From NCBI GenBank assembly GCA_964035795.1, contig OZ038323.1:9790291-9854290 (forward strand): a DNA stretch of 64,000 nt, given 5' to 3'. Shown here one piece after another: positions 22,254 through 36,662 of the stretch. This DNA is from Pterobdella sp. o SKG-2022. Taxonomy: Eukaryota > Annelida > Clitellata > Hirudinida > Piscicolidae. The notes under the pieces were generated by a model. That model was given only the letters and a program-made list of their open reading frames with translations, was not told the origin of the DNA and made no database searches. The position numbers were made by a program, and so were the translations under genes. Within the stretch, counting starts at the first letter, position 1. The number at the start of each line of letters is the position of its first letter.

Positions 22254-25200
22254 TCATGATTGATGAGACCGATAGAAGTTTTTGAGAGGGGACAAAAGGT
22301 GTCTGACCACAGGGACGCTCCAAGCCTTACCCACCAACCTCAGTCTGCGGTACTTCGGCAAGTCTGCCACGTCAGTGTAGTGGGATGGGAAACCAAAAAT
22401 TCTGTTCATATTTTAAAAATTTAATTTCAAGCATATCAATTTTTATGAATCTTTTAAATTATTTATTTGAACCTTTCCAGCTCAGACACCCACAGACCAG
22501 GGTTCTTATGCTGGTGCACTGCAGGTTCCATGCTGGGTCCCTGCCGCAGGGAGTTGCCTTTAGTCGTCACTGTGCGGATCTTTGAATACTGCCCATGTCA
22601 TTTAATAACATTACCACAAAAATTTGCTATGAATAATCATGAATACATGCACTTGAGATTATAAAAAGTTTCATGAAAATTTCCAACTAATTAGCTGCAA
22701 CACTACCAACCTTTGATCTTCTGCCTGGAAACAGATCTTCCTCCAAGATTTTATCGCTCAAAGTGGTCAAATACTGCGGTGGGCTGGAGAGGTTGTTGAA
22801 GGGAAATTAGATTGAATTTCTTTAACTAAAATATTGTAATATAACTTCTCCAGCAACTGAGAATAAATAAAAATAAAGATCTATTAATGTATTAATATTA
22901 CATTGATTTTATATGAAAACTATTTTGGTATTATATTATTATTATTATTATAAACAAAACAAAAAAATTTTGATTAAAACTCAGAGATTTAATTTTTAAT
23001 AAATTTTTGTCCTAATCTCAGCTGAGTTCATTCAATTCATTCTTTTAACAATAAACGGTATAAGATAAAAATAATATTATATCGATATGGAAAAGAAAAA
23101 TTAAATTAAATTATATAAAAAATAAATTCATTCAATTATATACATTTTATCTATGAATATAAAATAAAATGAATATTACGCAATTATATTAAAATAAACA
23201 ATTTCAAATATGAATATATAATTTTATTCTTCTAATAATAAAAAAAATTACAACATAAAACCTCACCAATACATATCAGGTAAATTTCCCCAGAAAAATC
23301 TCTTCCGGTTTTGTGATGATAAATACTTGGCATCATGTGTTGCAGGGTAGCACTTTTTTTTATAGGGTATCATGTATCAATATTAAAAAAGTATAATGTT
23401 ACCCTTTATATTGATGGTATCAACTAATATATGGCTGATCGGTAAATACTGGTTGTTCATAAATTCACTTATTTTTTTTAGATTATAATTATAATTAAAT
23501 TTTTCAATGAAAAATAATTCACTTAAACAATTTAAAGTTTATTTGTATAACATAAATAGAGCTTATAAGGAATGATGCACATGATTAAGAAGAACCAATG
23601 AAGGTTCAACACCAGCAAACTCATTTGAAGCCAATAGTTACATGACAACTAACTCCAAAAGCCACGGAAATAGCGTCCCGACAAGACTTGTGCATGCTGG
23701 CGACATTTTCATACAACCACCATACGTTGGTCGCTTGTCTGCTTCTCAGCCGATCCACAATACGTTTGAAGTGCAAAAATAGCATGCCAGATCCGTCTAA
23801 AACAAAAGTTTAAGCTGTTGATTTTAGGCTGTTCCAAGCTTGGAAATATAGTAAATAAATAGAAGTAACCTATTTCAGCATTTAAAGAATCAACATTGAC
23901 AACTGGAGTTTAATCAATTAGAATATTCCACCAGTGATATTTTACCAAAACCGACTTCAAATCCCCAACCAAAAACTAAAATCTCTAACATTCAAACAAT
24001 CAATAACTTCCCTCCTCACAAACCCGGATGCAGATCCTTCCTGTTAGGGTTGGCGATGGAGAAATCGTTGCATGGCGACCCTCCTATCAACAGGTCTATC
24101 GGCATCAACTCTTCAAGCTGAATGGGTGCAGCGTTTAGGATCGTGTAAGAGGTTTGAAATTCTCTTTTGAATTATCAAGAACTTTTGTATTGTTTAGTCA
24201 TTTATAAACAAACTTTTACAGAGTTATGTGGTCTGTTTTGAAAGTTTTCATTATTGAATATTTCATTATTTCGTATTTCTGCGCGCTAGTTACTTAATAC
24301 TATCAAACATATAGTCTTCAAGTTTGTTAAATAAAATTTTGAAGAGTTAACCTAATTATTTGTGAAATGTAAAATATAAATAGGTTAATGATGGCATGTG
24401 TTGAAACTAACCTACCATAAACTCAAAGCATAATCAACCTTATCTATTTATGAATGCCGCTCGTGTTAATCATCCAACTCACAGACTCACACTTCACTAA
24501 AAATATTAAACTGTTACACACAAAAACGTAGTCAAATAGTGATATAGTAACTTTTTGGTTAGAGATCCCAAGAACGCAGCCTACTTGTATGATTTCAGCA
24601 TGCCTACTGCCACTCACCAATAAAGAATCTTCGTCTATCTCACTTGAGAAATATGCTTCGACCTCAATTCCCAAACTTTTCAAAACTACCATACCTCCAA
24701 AATTACATAATTTGAAATTTTAATTATCGAATAGGATAGGTAATTTCATAATGATTTGATATGTATTTTTTTGGTGACTTTGAGCAGTTAGAAGTCATTT
24801 AATGGACAACGCAATAAGAGAAAAGGAAGGACAAACCAGTAGAAATCCCATCGAACAACGACAACACCCGCAGTTTGGGCCTTAGTACACTTGGGGCAAG
24901 CATCTGCGTAAATGTGTAAGTGTGGTGAAATAACCTTTCTGATAACCATTATCTTCTAATATAATGATGAGGCATGTTGATGGTTTATAAATGAACTTTG
25001 AGACATTTTCAAATGAAAAAAGAAAATTATAAATGACAATTAAAGCACATTTATCTTAAAATTTTCAATACTTAACAGCTAGAAATTTTATTTAACGATG
25101 GAACTCACAGAGGGAGCAGGGTCAAGTTGAAACATGGAATATAAAGATTTTTTCCATTCAGTTCTTGCTTTCACTTTGCACATCCCTGACCCACCACAGG

Positions 25201-27643
25201 TCATGCACATCCATTTTGCCGCATCCTTTATGGCTTTCAAACCGTTTGTGTCATACAAGATTTCCAAGCATTCTATGCAGAAAGACCTTTTATTGATGTT
25301 TAGCAGAAATTTAAAAAGCAAACTTTAAATGAACTTTAAAAAAATTAAACTAAATTGTAACTTTAGCAACCATAAAATGTGCATTAAAAACATGGACGAA
25401 CTTATGGCAGTCGGGTTGGTCACAGAGAATGATTTCTCCCCCACATCCACACAAAACACAACACATCTTAGGAAATAGGATTGGATTAAAAAAATAAATA
25501 AAATAAAACAAATTTCACACAACAAAAACCGGAAATGAGTAGAAGAAAGACACTAACGTTGAAACCATCGGAACCGAAGTCAAAAATTTTCAGAGCAAGT
25601 CTGTTCTAGAAGTAAAATTCAAAAAGACATTAAACGTCTCGTAATTATAATAATGCTTTAGAGCCACTAACCCTGCACCAAGCACAAAACTTGGCCACAA
25701 GAAATGGGTGATCAAACCTGCCACCTCTGATCTTACACGTCACACACTTCTCACTACAGTCGTCTGTTGTATGAACCAGAAGTAGCTATTGATAGAGAAC
25801 ATTGTATGTTTCGTGAGAATATTAGTAGAATGATAACTTTGACTGTTTATCGTTTTGGAGTTATTATATATATGAAAAGCAAATTTTAAATTTTAAAAAT
25901 AGTTTTAATAATAAACCATTCTGGTCATTTTCTTCTTCATCATCACTATCGAGTTCTTTGTCTTCATCTTCACCGATAATACTTGAAGCCAAATTTACCT
26001 TAGTTTTAAAGGTTAATTTGTTAGTTATTTCTCAAAATTAATGACCAAACAAACAAAATATTGTTCTATAGAGTCAAATCAATAGATTGTCACAAAAAAA
26101 AAATAATTTATGATGCAGAGGTAATACTTTAGCGTATTTATGGAGGATATCTTCGATCCATTTAGGAATTTCTGAATCTTTTGTCTCTGATGAAAAATTG
26201 ACGAAAAAATTAGTTTGAATAAATAAATAAGACTTTTTTATCGTTAATAATGTTGAATAAATTTAATGAAGCGCTAATTAACCTTTTCGAACTGAAATTC
26301 TCTTTTCATTAGAAACTTTCAACTTTATTGATTCTAGAGGCACTTTTCGCCAATCTTCATTTGGAAAACATAACTAAAAAAAAAATTTGAAATAAAAAAA
26401 ATCTGATCAAAAAAAAACATAAGATGCCCTTAAATAATTTAAAAATTTACTTTTATTAACCAAACTGAGAAATATTTGGCAATTTATTATAATGTGAGAG
26501 GGTTTCAAAATATTAATTTTCTTACTTGAACTGAAATGAAACTATAATTCTAACTAAACCACCAAACCTGCAAGGCCTCATATATTCCCTTCATGTAAAT
26601 TTTTTTGTTTTTGTTAAAATTAAAAAGCAGATGGAAGTTCTTCTCGAAATCACAAATTTGATCCAAGGACATCTTTGAATAAAATTACCACAATATAATA
26701 AACGAATTTATAAAAAAAGTGCATACTTTTGAAATTTTATGATCTCCAAACCAAAAAACCCAAGCATGGGTTTTTCTATCATTAAGTTTTAACCTTTTAA
26801 CATCTTTGTCTAGAAAATTTTTTTCAAACTTTTCTGAAAGGTTGGAAACTTCACTGTTATTTTCTTTATCTTGTTCATCAACTCTATTTATATTTACAGT
26901 TTCATCTGTTTTATTCTCATCTGAATGAATCATTTTAAACTCGTTGTTTGATTCTAATCTTATGTCCATTCCACACATTCTACCATCTACTACCATTCCT
27001 GGCCAATAACATGTATACTCCAACTTTCCCCATATAATTTGACCCTGGTTCATAAATAAATTAAATTTAATTGATCAAAAAAGAATTGAAATTTTATTTG
27101 GATGAAAGTATTAACTACTGAAATTTTATCAGAACTAACCACATAGTAAATAGCGTTTTTTTCATTTGAAAATTCTTTATATAAATTTGAAGTTTTTTCA
27201 TTTTTGTTTACTTTGTTATCAATTTTCTTAGTTCTTTTTAAGCTATTTGTCACATCCTTGTTAGGCATTTCTTTGAGTGCATCGAGTTTTTTCGGTCTGA
27301 AAACGAAATGTATTACAATAAAATTTTTGAAAATACAATCAGATAGTTTATGACAAGAAGTTGTTAATTGTCTATTTTGATTATGTTAAATTAATTTAAG
27401 AAATTGAAAGTTCGATATAAATATTCTAACGTTTGTTCAATTCTATTTTTTTTCAATTTTTCATAAGAAAATGATCTTTTTCTCAAACCCAAGATTGAAG
27501 TTCTTATTATTTCTAAACAAACGGACTGTAATTATGTTAATTATTAGTATCATATTCAGAATTAGCATGGTATACTATAATAAAACCTTCTCATAAGAAT
27601 CAGACAAGGAGCTTAACGCATTCATAATGCCCGCTTCAGACAT
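22254..27643 (-). CDS. DNMT3: De novo DNA (cytosine-5)-methyltransferase DNMT3, complete, 20 exons
   Basis: Transfers methyl from S-adenosylmethionine to cytosine, setting new CpG methylation on chromatin. Exons (minus): 27643-27587, 27525-27431, 27296-27140, 27044-26727, 26672-26568, 26373-26283, 26186-26128, 25998-25917, 25763-25672, 25605-25558, 25466-25402, 25286-25109, 24903-24837, 24694-24552, 24117-24024, 23796-23654, 23352-23267, 22783-22711, 22579-22473, 22401-22254. All join in phase to about 735 aa. PWWP domain, residues ~104-245 ([19 protein letters not shown] ... [12 protein letters not shown]), with an acidic insert of ~50 residues. Cys-rich ADD, ~322-449 ([40 protein letters not shown]). 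Catalytic domain: motif [11 protein letters not shown], motif [11 protein letters not shown] (nucleophile Cys ~535), motif [17 protein letters not shown], and C-terminal [10 protein letters not shown]...[11 protein letters not shown]. All catalytic residues seen are intact. N-terminal exons 1-2 rest on phase and splice sites only. Confidence 0.95.
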
Positions 27644-27939
27644 GTTGGAAAATAGCAAAGTGAAAGTGAAAATGCGAAACTAATTTGTTTTATTCTGAAG
27701 AAATCATGAAAGATAAAGATTTTAACTACTTTATTGAAGAAAAATTTTTGCTTGTATTAAAACTACCAAAAAATGTATACAAAATTTTATTCTTATAATG
27801 TTAAAATTTTCTCAAAAATGATGGTGAATAATAATAATTTTAAATTTGGTTTTTTAAACTAGAATTTTTTTCAGTTTGAATTATTTAGCGCTACGATCAT
27901 TAAAAGTTCATTTAAAGGAAAAAATATTTTTAGGAAATA
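27644..27939. promoter_or_regulatory. Bidirectional promoter region, DNMT3 / RAB4
   Basis: Only 296 bp lie between the DNMT3 start codon (27643, minus) and the RAB4 start codon (27940, plus), so both promoters must lie here unless there are unseen 5' non-coding exons. The sequence is AT-rich. No CpG island, TATA box or known factor site could be assigned by eye. Confidence 0.5.
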
Positions 27940-30744
<2,805 letters not shown>

Positions 30745-31738
30745 TCATATCGGAGTTGTAGTTACTGTTTTATGCATCAATAGCGTCCGTTTTCATGGTT
30801 TTTGGGTGAATATAACATTTCATGAATATTTTTTGATGTATGTTCGTGGTGTATTTTTTGTTATTTCGTCACAAAGCTTCTGAGAAATATCACAAAAGCT
30901 CACCTATATGGTGTTATAAATATTTGTTATTTTTTTGAATATTTTTGTATTGTAATTGCTTTTTTTTGGTTGCCTGCATCTACATGTAACACTCAATGAC
31001 GATTGATAGTGATCTTGGAACTCCTATTACCAGCTAACCTTTCATTTTTATAAACCATTCACTTTTTCATAAAACTCATTTCTTAGAATTTAAATTTGAT
31101 GGTCGTACTAAAATTATTCAACATGAGAAGCACATTAATAAGTCTTAAGACACCTTGAAAAAAATGACATAGATTTTTACCAGCCATTGTAGTCAAAATT
31201 TCTTATATGTCTTATTATGCTTGCCAGTTGATTGCTAAAATTCCGAAGCATTAAATAGATTAATTTCAAATGAAATGATTAATTTTAAGCAAATTAAAAT
31301 GAGTAATTGATTTTACGCATTTATGCTCTACTGATTTACAGCAAAACTTTGGAAATGTAATAGTTTAATTATCACTCAAGACACCATTAAGGCTTTGGTC
31401 TGATCTATTCAAATTCACTTGGCTTCAATCAACTCATTTGATAACCTTTCTATTTAATATTAACTTGATCATATAATAAAAACTTTGATTGAGGGTATTC
31501 ATTCTAATTTTAAATGTTTTTCTAGTGTATTAAAACAAGCTTTTCATTAATTGTCATATTTCTTTTTGCCTAAAATAAGAGTTTGAAAATACTCATAATT
31601 TAGCTAACTTTCACCGCAAAAATAAACAAAAATTTTGAAAATATAAAGCTTTTAAAAAATCATTTTAGCAATTGGTATTTCAAAATATTAATATTAACCA
31701 CGACGCCTATTATGAATTAAAAGAGAATTTAGAAGAAA
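30745..31738. other. Intergenic RAB4-MPND
   Basis: About 1 kb, AT-rich, holding the RAB4 3' UTR and the MPND upstream region. No other feature recognised. Confidence 0.45.
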
Positions 31739-34700
31739 ATGTCAGGAAGTGAAAGCTGGTACGAAATGACAGACCAGGCTTTTTGCAAATTGAATGATTT
31801 GGAAGGCGTAGAAAATACCGTGCCAAATCAAGATAAACCTCCGATTTCAACAACTGCAAAGTTTTCAGAGCTGGCATCTCAAGACGCTTTTCTGTCTGAA
31901 GAAAAAGAAAATTCTACAAAAAAGATTGCATTGGAGATCCATAGTGCACAAAAAGAATCTCAGAATACAGATTTAGTTTGCCCGTTAAGTGTATCACAAG
32001 CTACGACTGAGGCAAAAATTAACAGTTCTTCTTTACAACAAACTTTTAAACCTTATCAAAAAGAAATAAAATCATCCGAAACGATAATATCTCAACCAAC
32101 AACACCTCTATCTGAAGTCGTCTTCTCAAATGTGTCTACTGTAGAAACAAACTCAACCCAGAGATCTGTGATCTCCCATACCAGTGCAACACCTCCCATT
32201 TCAGTACAAAGCACAGACTCACTAAAAAATGCAATATATGCCAGTCCTATCCAGACACCCATGAGAGGGTTAACCTTGGAGATGCTGATGAAGGATGGAC
32301 TCATTAAGACTGGCAGAGATGTCCTCACTTATGAGAATAAAGTTGGCAGTTAAAATTTTAATTCTAGCATACAAATAAAATATTTCAAAAAAAATTTTTC
32401 TAAATAATCTTTTATTACCTGCATTTATTTTCAATGATATTAATATTCAATGAATTTTGCTCATAAATTTTATTCAGAACATCCAAACCACAAAATACCC
32501 TACCAACTCAGGGCGAAACCATCAAAGGAGATTTATTGGAAGGACTTAAGGTATACTGTTACAAAAGTCGTAAGACATTTCCATCTCTCACAGGCTGGAT
32601 GGTGTCATGTCGGAAAAACTCCTTTGTTTCACCTCTTGCTTGCTCTGCTGAATGTGTGAGGGTTTTGATGCTGTTTCATGCTTGTTTTTAGTAACAAAAT
32701 GTGAGAGTGCTGTTGATAATTTTATACAAATGAAGTTGAGTGTGTAATGAGAATGAACTATACTCAAAATATTTTTTTCATTATGGAATATAATAATGAA
32801 AATTATCATTGTTATGTTTTTTATATAAGTTTTAATCTTATATTAGTGGATGAAATATATTCAAAGAATGTTTTCCACAAAGGTGAAATACAAAGACAGG
32901 CCTCTAGATGCTTACAAGATGGCCTGGTTCAAAAAACACCAGCCATTTAAACAGGTTCCACAAGGGTTTCATATCTTTGTATGTTGCTTCCATGGTGTTG
33001 AGTGCTTTGAAGATTTTTGGCACTTTTTTTTAAAAGTTATGTTGCATGTTTCAACAAGTTTGTGAAATTTCATGAACTTGTTTGAGAATTTTGTGCTGTA
33101 ATAATATTAATAATAAAAATAATAATTTGTTTGTTTAGTTATTTTAAATACAAAATGAAATAAATTAAAACAGAAGTCAAGAAAGATGAGCATAGGCAAT
33201 GAAGAAAAGAAGGAGGGTCAAGGGTGAGTTGGTAATAAGATAAGATGTAAGATTAAGTAAATTAATGATCTGGGTTTTCAAGGGAAGGTGGCAATGAGGA
33301 AGAAGAATCTAAAGAAGAACCATGCACTCCAGGTTTCAATATATAATTGATACATCTACTTTATTATAAAATTTTTTGTATAATGCGCGTTTATAGATTA
33401 GATGCAGAGATTTCCACACCTACATTTACTTAATTTGTTCAAACAAAAGCAAAATTTAAAATAACCGACACACATGCATAGGAATGCAATGGCTACAGGA
33501 ATGTGCAATCCAATCAAATATGATGGAGGAGGTGTCAGTGATGAGGCTTGGCAGGAGATGCTTGCAAGGGTGAGTGGGATTGATGAATAGGTAGACAGGT
33601 AGATAGGGTTGTAAATTTCATTAGTGTTTAAAGAAAATTCTGAATATTACTATGTTGATGAAACCACGCACACGTTAAAAGATGAAATGAACATAAACCA
33701 CCATGCCATCAATACAGGCAAGGTAACTTGTTGGTGGAATGCTCAAACTTTTCAGCATCTCGACTGCAGCCTTTCACTGTGTCCATCACCAACAGCTGTC
33801 TCTTAGTTATGGTTATTAAAAATTTTTGAATTAATATTTTTTTAGGTTTTCATCTATTGGTCCTAGAATTCTTTTTTGCTCATAAAAATTTTGTCTTAGG
33901 TATCTAGTCTGATAAAGTATACACGAATATAATAATTTTAACCACAGGGTAAATTGAAGCTATTTATGACGTTATATTAAGATTTTTTGCATTTTCAGCA
34001 CCTTCACTGCCACCTCATCACCTGTGAAGCCATTGGATACATGGGAGGCAAGTGGGATTCTACCAAACAACGTTAGTTCATGTGTGGATGAGCTAGTGAA
34101 GGAATGGTTGAGTGATGAATGGAATGATGATGCTAGTGGAGTATGGCTTGGTAGAATTATTCATAGACGAATGTATGATGAAAAATCTCTCACACAAGAA
34201 AATCACACAGAGAAAACCAACTCTAGAACAACTTCACTAGAACATCGCAAACTACAACCCTCACAGACTTAACCATAACTGATTCTTTCCCTTGCGATTG
34301 CCTCAGCACTGCCAACAAACAAACCACTGACCTAGTTGAATACGAGGTTATGACGTCAATGGAGAAAGAGGATGTGTCTTTGGTGGGTTGGTACCATTCT
34401 CATAACAGGTGCCAAAGTAATCCTTCCCTTAGGGATGTGGAGTTGCAGGTGTGTGTTTAATATTTAAATACTATTACTAATACTACTACTACTACTTCTA
34501 AGATTACTACTAATGAATGAAATAATAATAATGATAACTGCAAACCAATCACAACCAAATCATAGATGGAGCATCAGTTTCAATTGAAGGGCTTAGAGTC
34601 TTCTTCGTTTCAACCTTGCTTCTCTTATATTATATGTTTGTGTTGTTTGGTCGTGAATTGTTGCGTGATGTAGTTTTTTTTTACTGTTTTCTGGTTGTTT

Positions 34701-35553
34701 AGTACTTTATTTTTGTTATTCAAGCTTAGATCAATGACGTCATATTGAATTATCTCAGCGCCGTTCTACGTTGGAAGTCAAAGTTCAGCGGGAGCCTCAG
34801 ACAGCAAACTCATATATGTGCACCCCCCTTCTGAGGTGAGCAGTTTTCGACTTGTTTGCTCTTACTCATCTTCTACCATACCACCTCTTTATTACTTTCA
34901 CCTGATGTCATACCTTATTCACCCTACCACACTTTTCTCACACCCATCCACTACACCACACTACTTTCACACCCACTATATCTCACCACCCTCACACTAC
35001 CACAGCAAAGACCTCTGGACTATGGCACACCGATGCAGGTGGATCACGTGATTGACGATGAAGACGTCATCAAGGAGTCCACCTTGAAACGAATGGTGCT
35101 TTGATTTTAAATTATTTCTATTTTTATATTCATTGAGTTCAAATAGTTTTATGTGCTCCATTTTTTAATTTTATTAAATTTTTAAAGCTCTCAAATATAT
35201 TTTTAAAATTTTGTTGCAAACATTGATCTCATGCCCAATAAAAATTCTTAAACAGAGACAGACCATAGAATATTGGAAAGAGCACAAAGAGGAAAAGGAA
35301 GAGGTGTTAAAAGGAGACGCAACAAAAGTGGAATCAATAAATAGTGATTATTGGGTTCCGGGCCTGTTTGCGCCAGAAGAGAAAGGAATTTTTATGCAGA
35401 GGTTGAAGGTAAAAGTGCATTTATTCAGGGTTGTAAAATAGAACAAAAAATTCCATACATCACACTCCCCCACAACAGCAAGCCCTGGTGCGGTTTTGTC
35501 CAGGTAGGAAAGTAGATAAACAAGTGCTCCAAATCCTCTCCCTCATCAACTGA
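31739..35553 (+). CDS. MPND: MPN domain-containing protein MPND (RAMA + JAMM protease-like), 13 exons
   Basis: Exons: 31739-32341, 32512-32655, 32883-32965, 33283-33332, 33482-33569, 33718-33811, 33999-34071, 34267-34448, 34566-34635, 34759-34835, 35006-35095, 35256-35408, 35479-35553. All join in phase to 593 aa. Residues 1-180 are Ser/Thr-rich and disordered, a longer N-terminus than in mammals. The RAMA domain (~180-275) reads LTLEMLMKDGLIKTGRDVL, GETIKGDLLEG, SLTGWMVSCR and VKYKDRPLDAYKMAWFKKHQ. An acidic linker follows. The MPN domain starts near VSVMRLGRRCLQG and contains LQPFTVSITN, CEAIGYMGGKWD and LVGWYHSHNRCQSNPSLRD. The JAMM zinc ligands Glu, HSH and S..D are complete, so it could be an active metalloprotease. 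RPLDYGTPMQVD and the helical C-terminus also match. Mammalian MPND has been reported to act as a chromatin-linked sensor of modified DNA. Ends of exons 3-4 are the least certain. Confidence 0.93.
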
Positions 35554-36662
35554 CATTGTCGCTTCGTTATTTTTTATTTGTTCCTTATTTTATTATTTAT
35601 TCGTTATTTTGCTGCTGTTTTTAATTTAATTTTTCCAAAACCGTTCTAACTTTTTTTTGTATTTTCTTTTATAATAACTTTTAAACATGATGTTCTAATA
35701 ATTTTTAATTCTGAATATAATTTCCATCGCTACAATATCTCAAAATCTTCACACAATTGGGAATAAACACCACTTATGGCTTATATGTTTTAAGTGACTG
35801 ATCATTTACACTTTCACCATTTCAAGTCATTTCTTCTTGGACTGCTTCACTATTCACCACATTGAGTTATAATACCACTATATATTTGAAACTTTTTTTC
35901 AAACCTGATGTATATATATTAGTCATATTTATTTAGAATGTTTTATACTTGTGAAGTTATAACGAATGTTTGAAGGACCATTGTTACACTTCAGTAGCCC
36001 GGGTAGGAATATTTTAGGGTAATCATGTAATGGTTTGTGACCATTTATCATTTGTTTTATGTTTATCATGGCTTAGAATTTCATAGACTAGGTATTTATT
36101 ATTTCAACACAACCAGTGACTCAAGATGTCCCAAATTTGTGAATTTAAAAAAAAAAATAGATTTTAATTTTCAATGAAAAGAATAATTATAAATTTTTAT
36201 CCGTGTCTTTTTAACAGTTTTGATTTATGTTGTCTACAAAAATAGTTTTTTCTCTAAATCTGTGCTAGTTCTTCATACTTGTTATTTATCAATTTGTGCA
36301 ACGTTTAGTCAATTTTAATATTTCTAATAGTTTTTTATCATACTTTATTTTATTGGAAAGCTTTGTGTTGTTCTTTTAATAAAAGTGTTCGGTTTGAATT
36401 TGTAATAATCTTGTGTCATCTCTCCTGTTTCAAAGTCTTGAAAAATAATGTTTGTGCAATAATTAGAAGTTTCAACAATTTCAAAATTATATTTGCAAAA
36501 GAATAAAAGGCTCAATATTAATCAAGTTAGGCTACTAAGTTTTTAGTCTAACCACTTTTTATTTCGTAATAATTCTTTGAACGTGCGAAGTCGCCTGTCT
36601 TTATTGTAAAATCCATAAATTAACCAGTTTCACATTAAAAAAGGCAGTTTCATTTCAAATTA
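35554..36662. other. Intergenic MPND-ZNF622
   Basis: 1.1 kb of AT-rich DNA with no recognisable gene or repeat. Confidence 0.5.
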
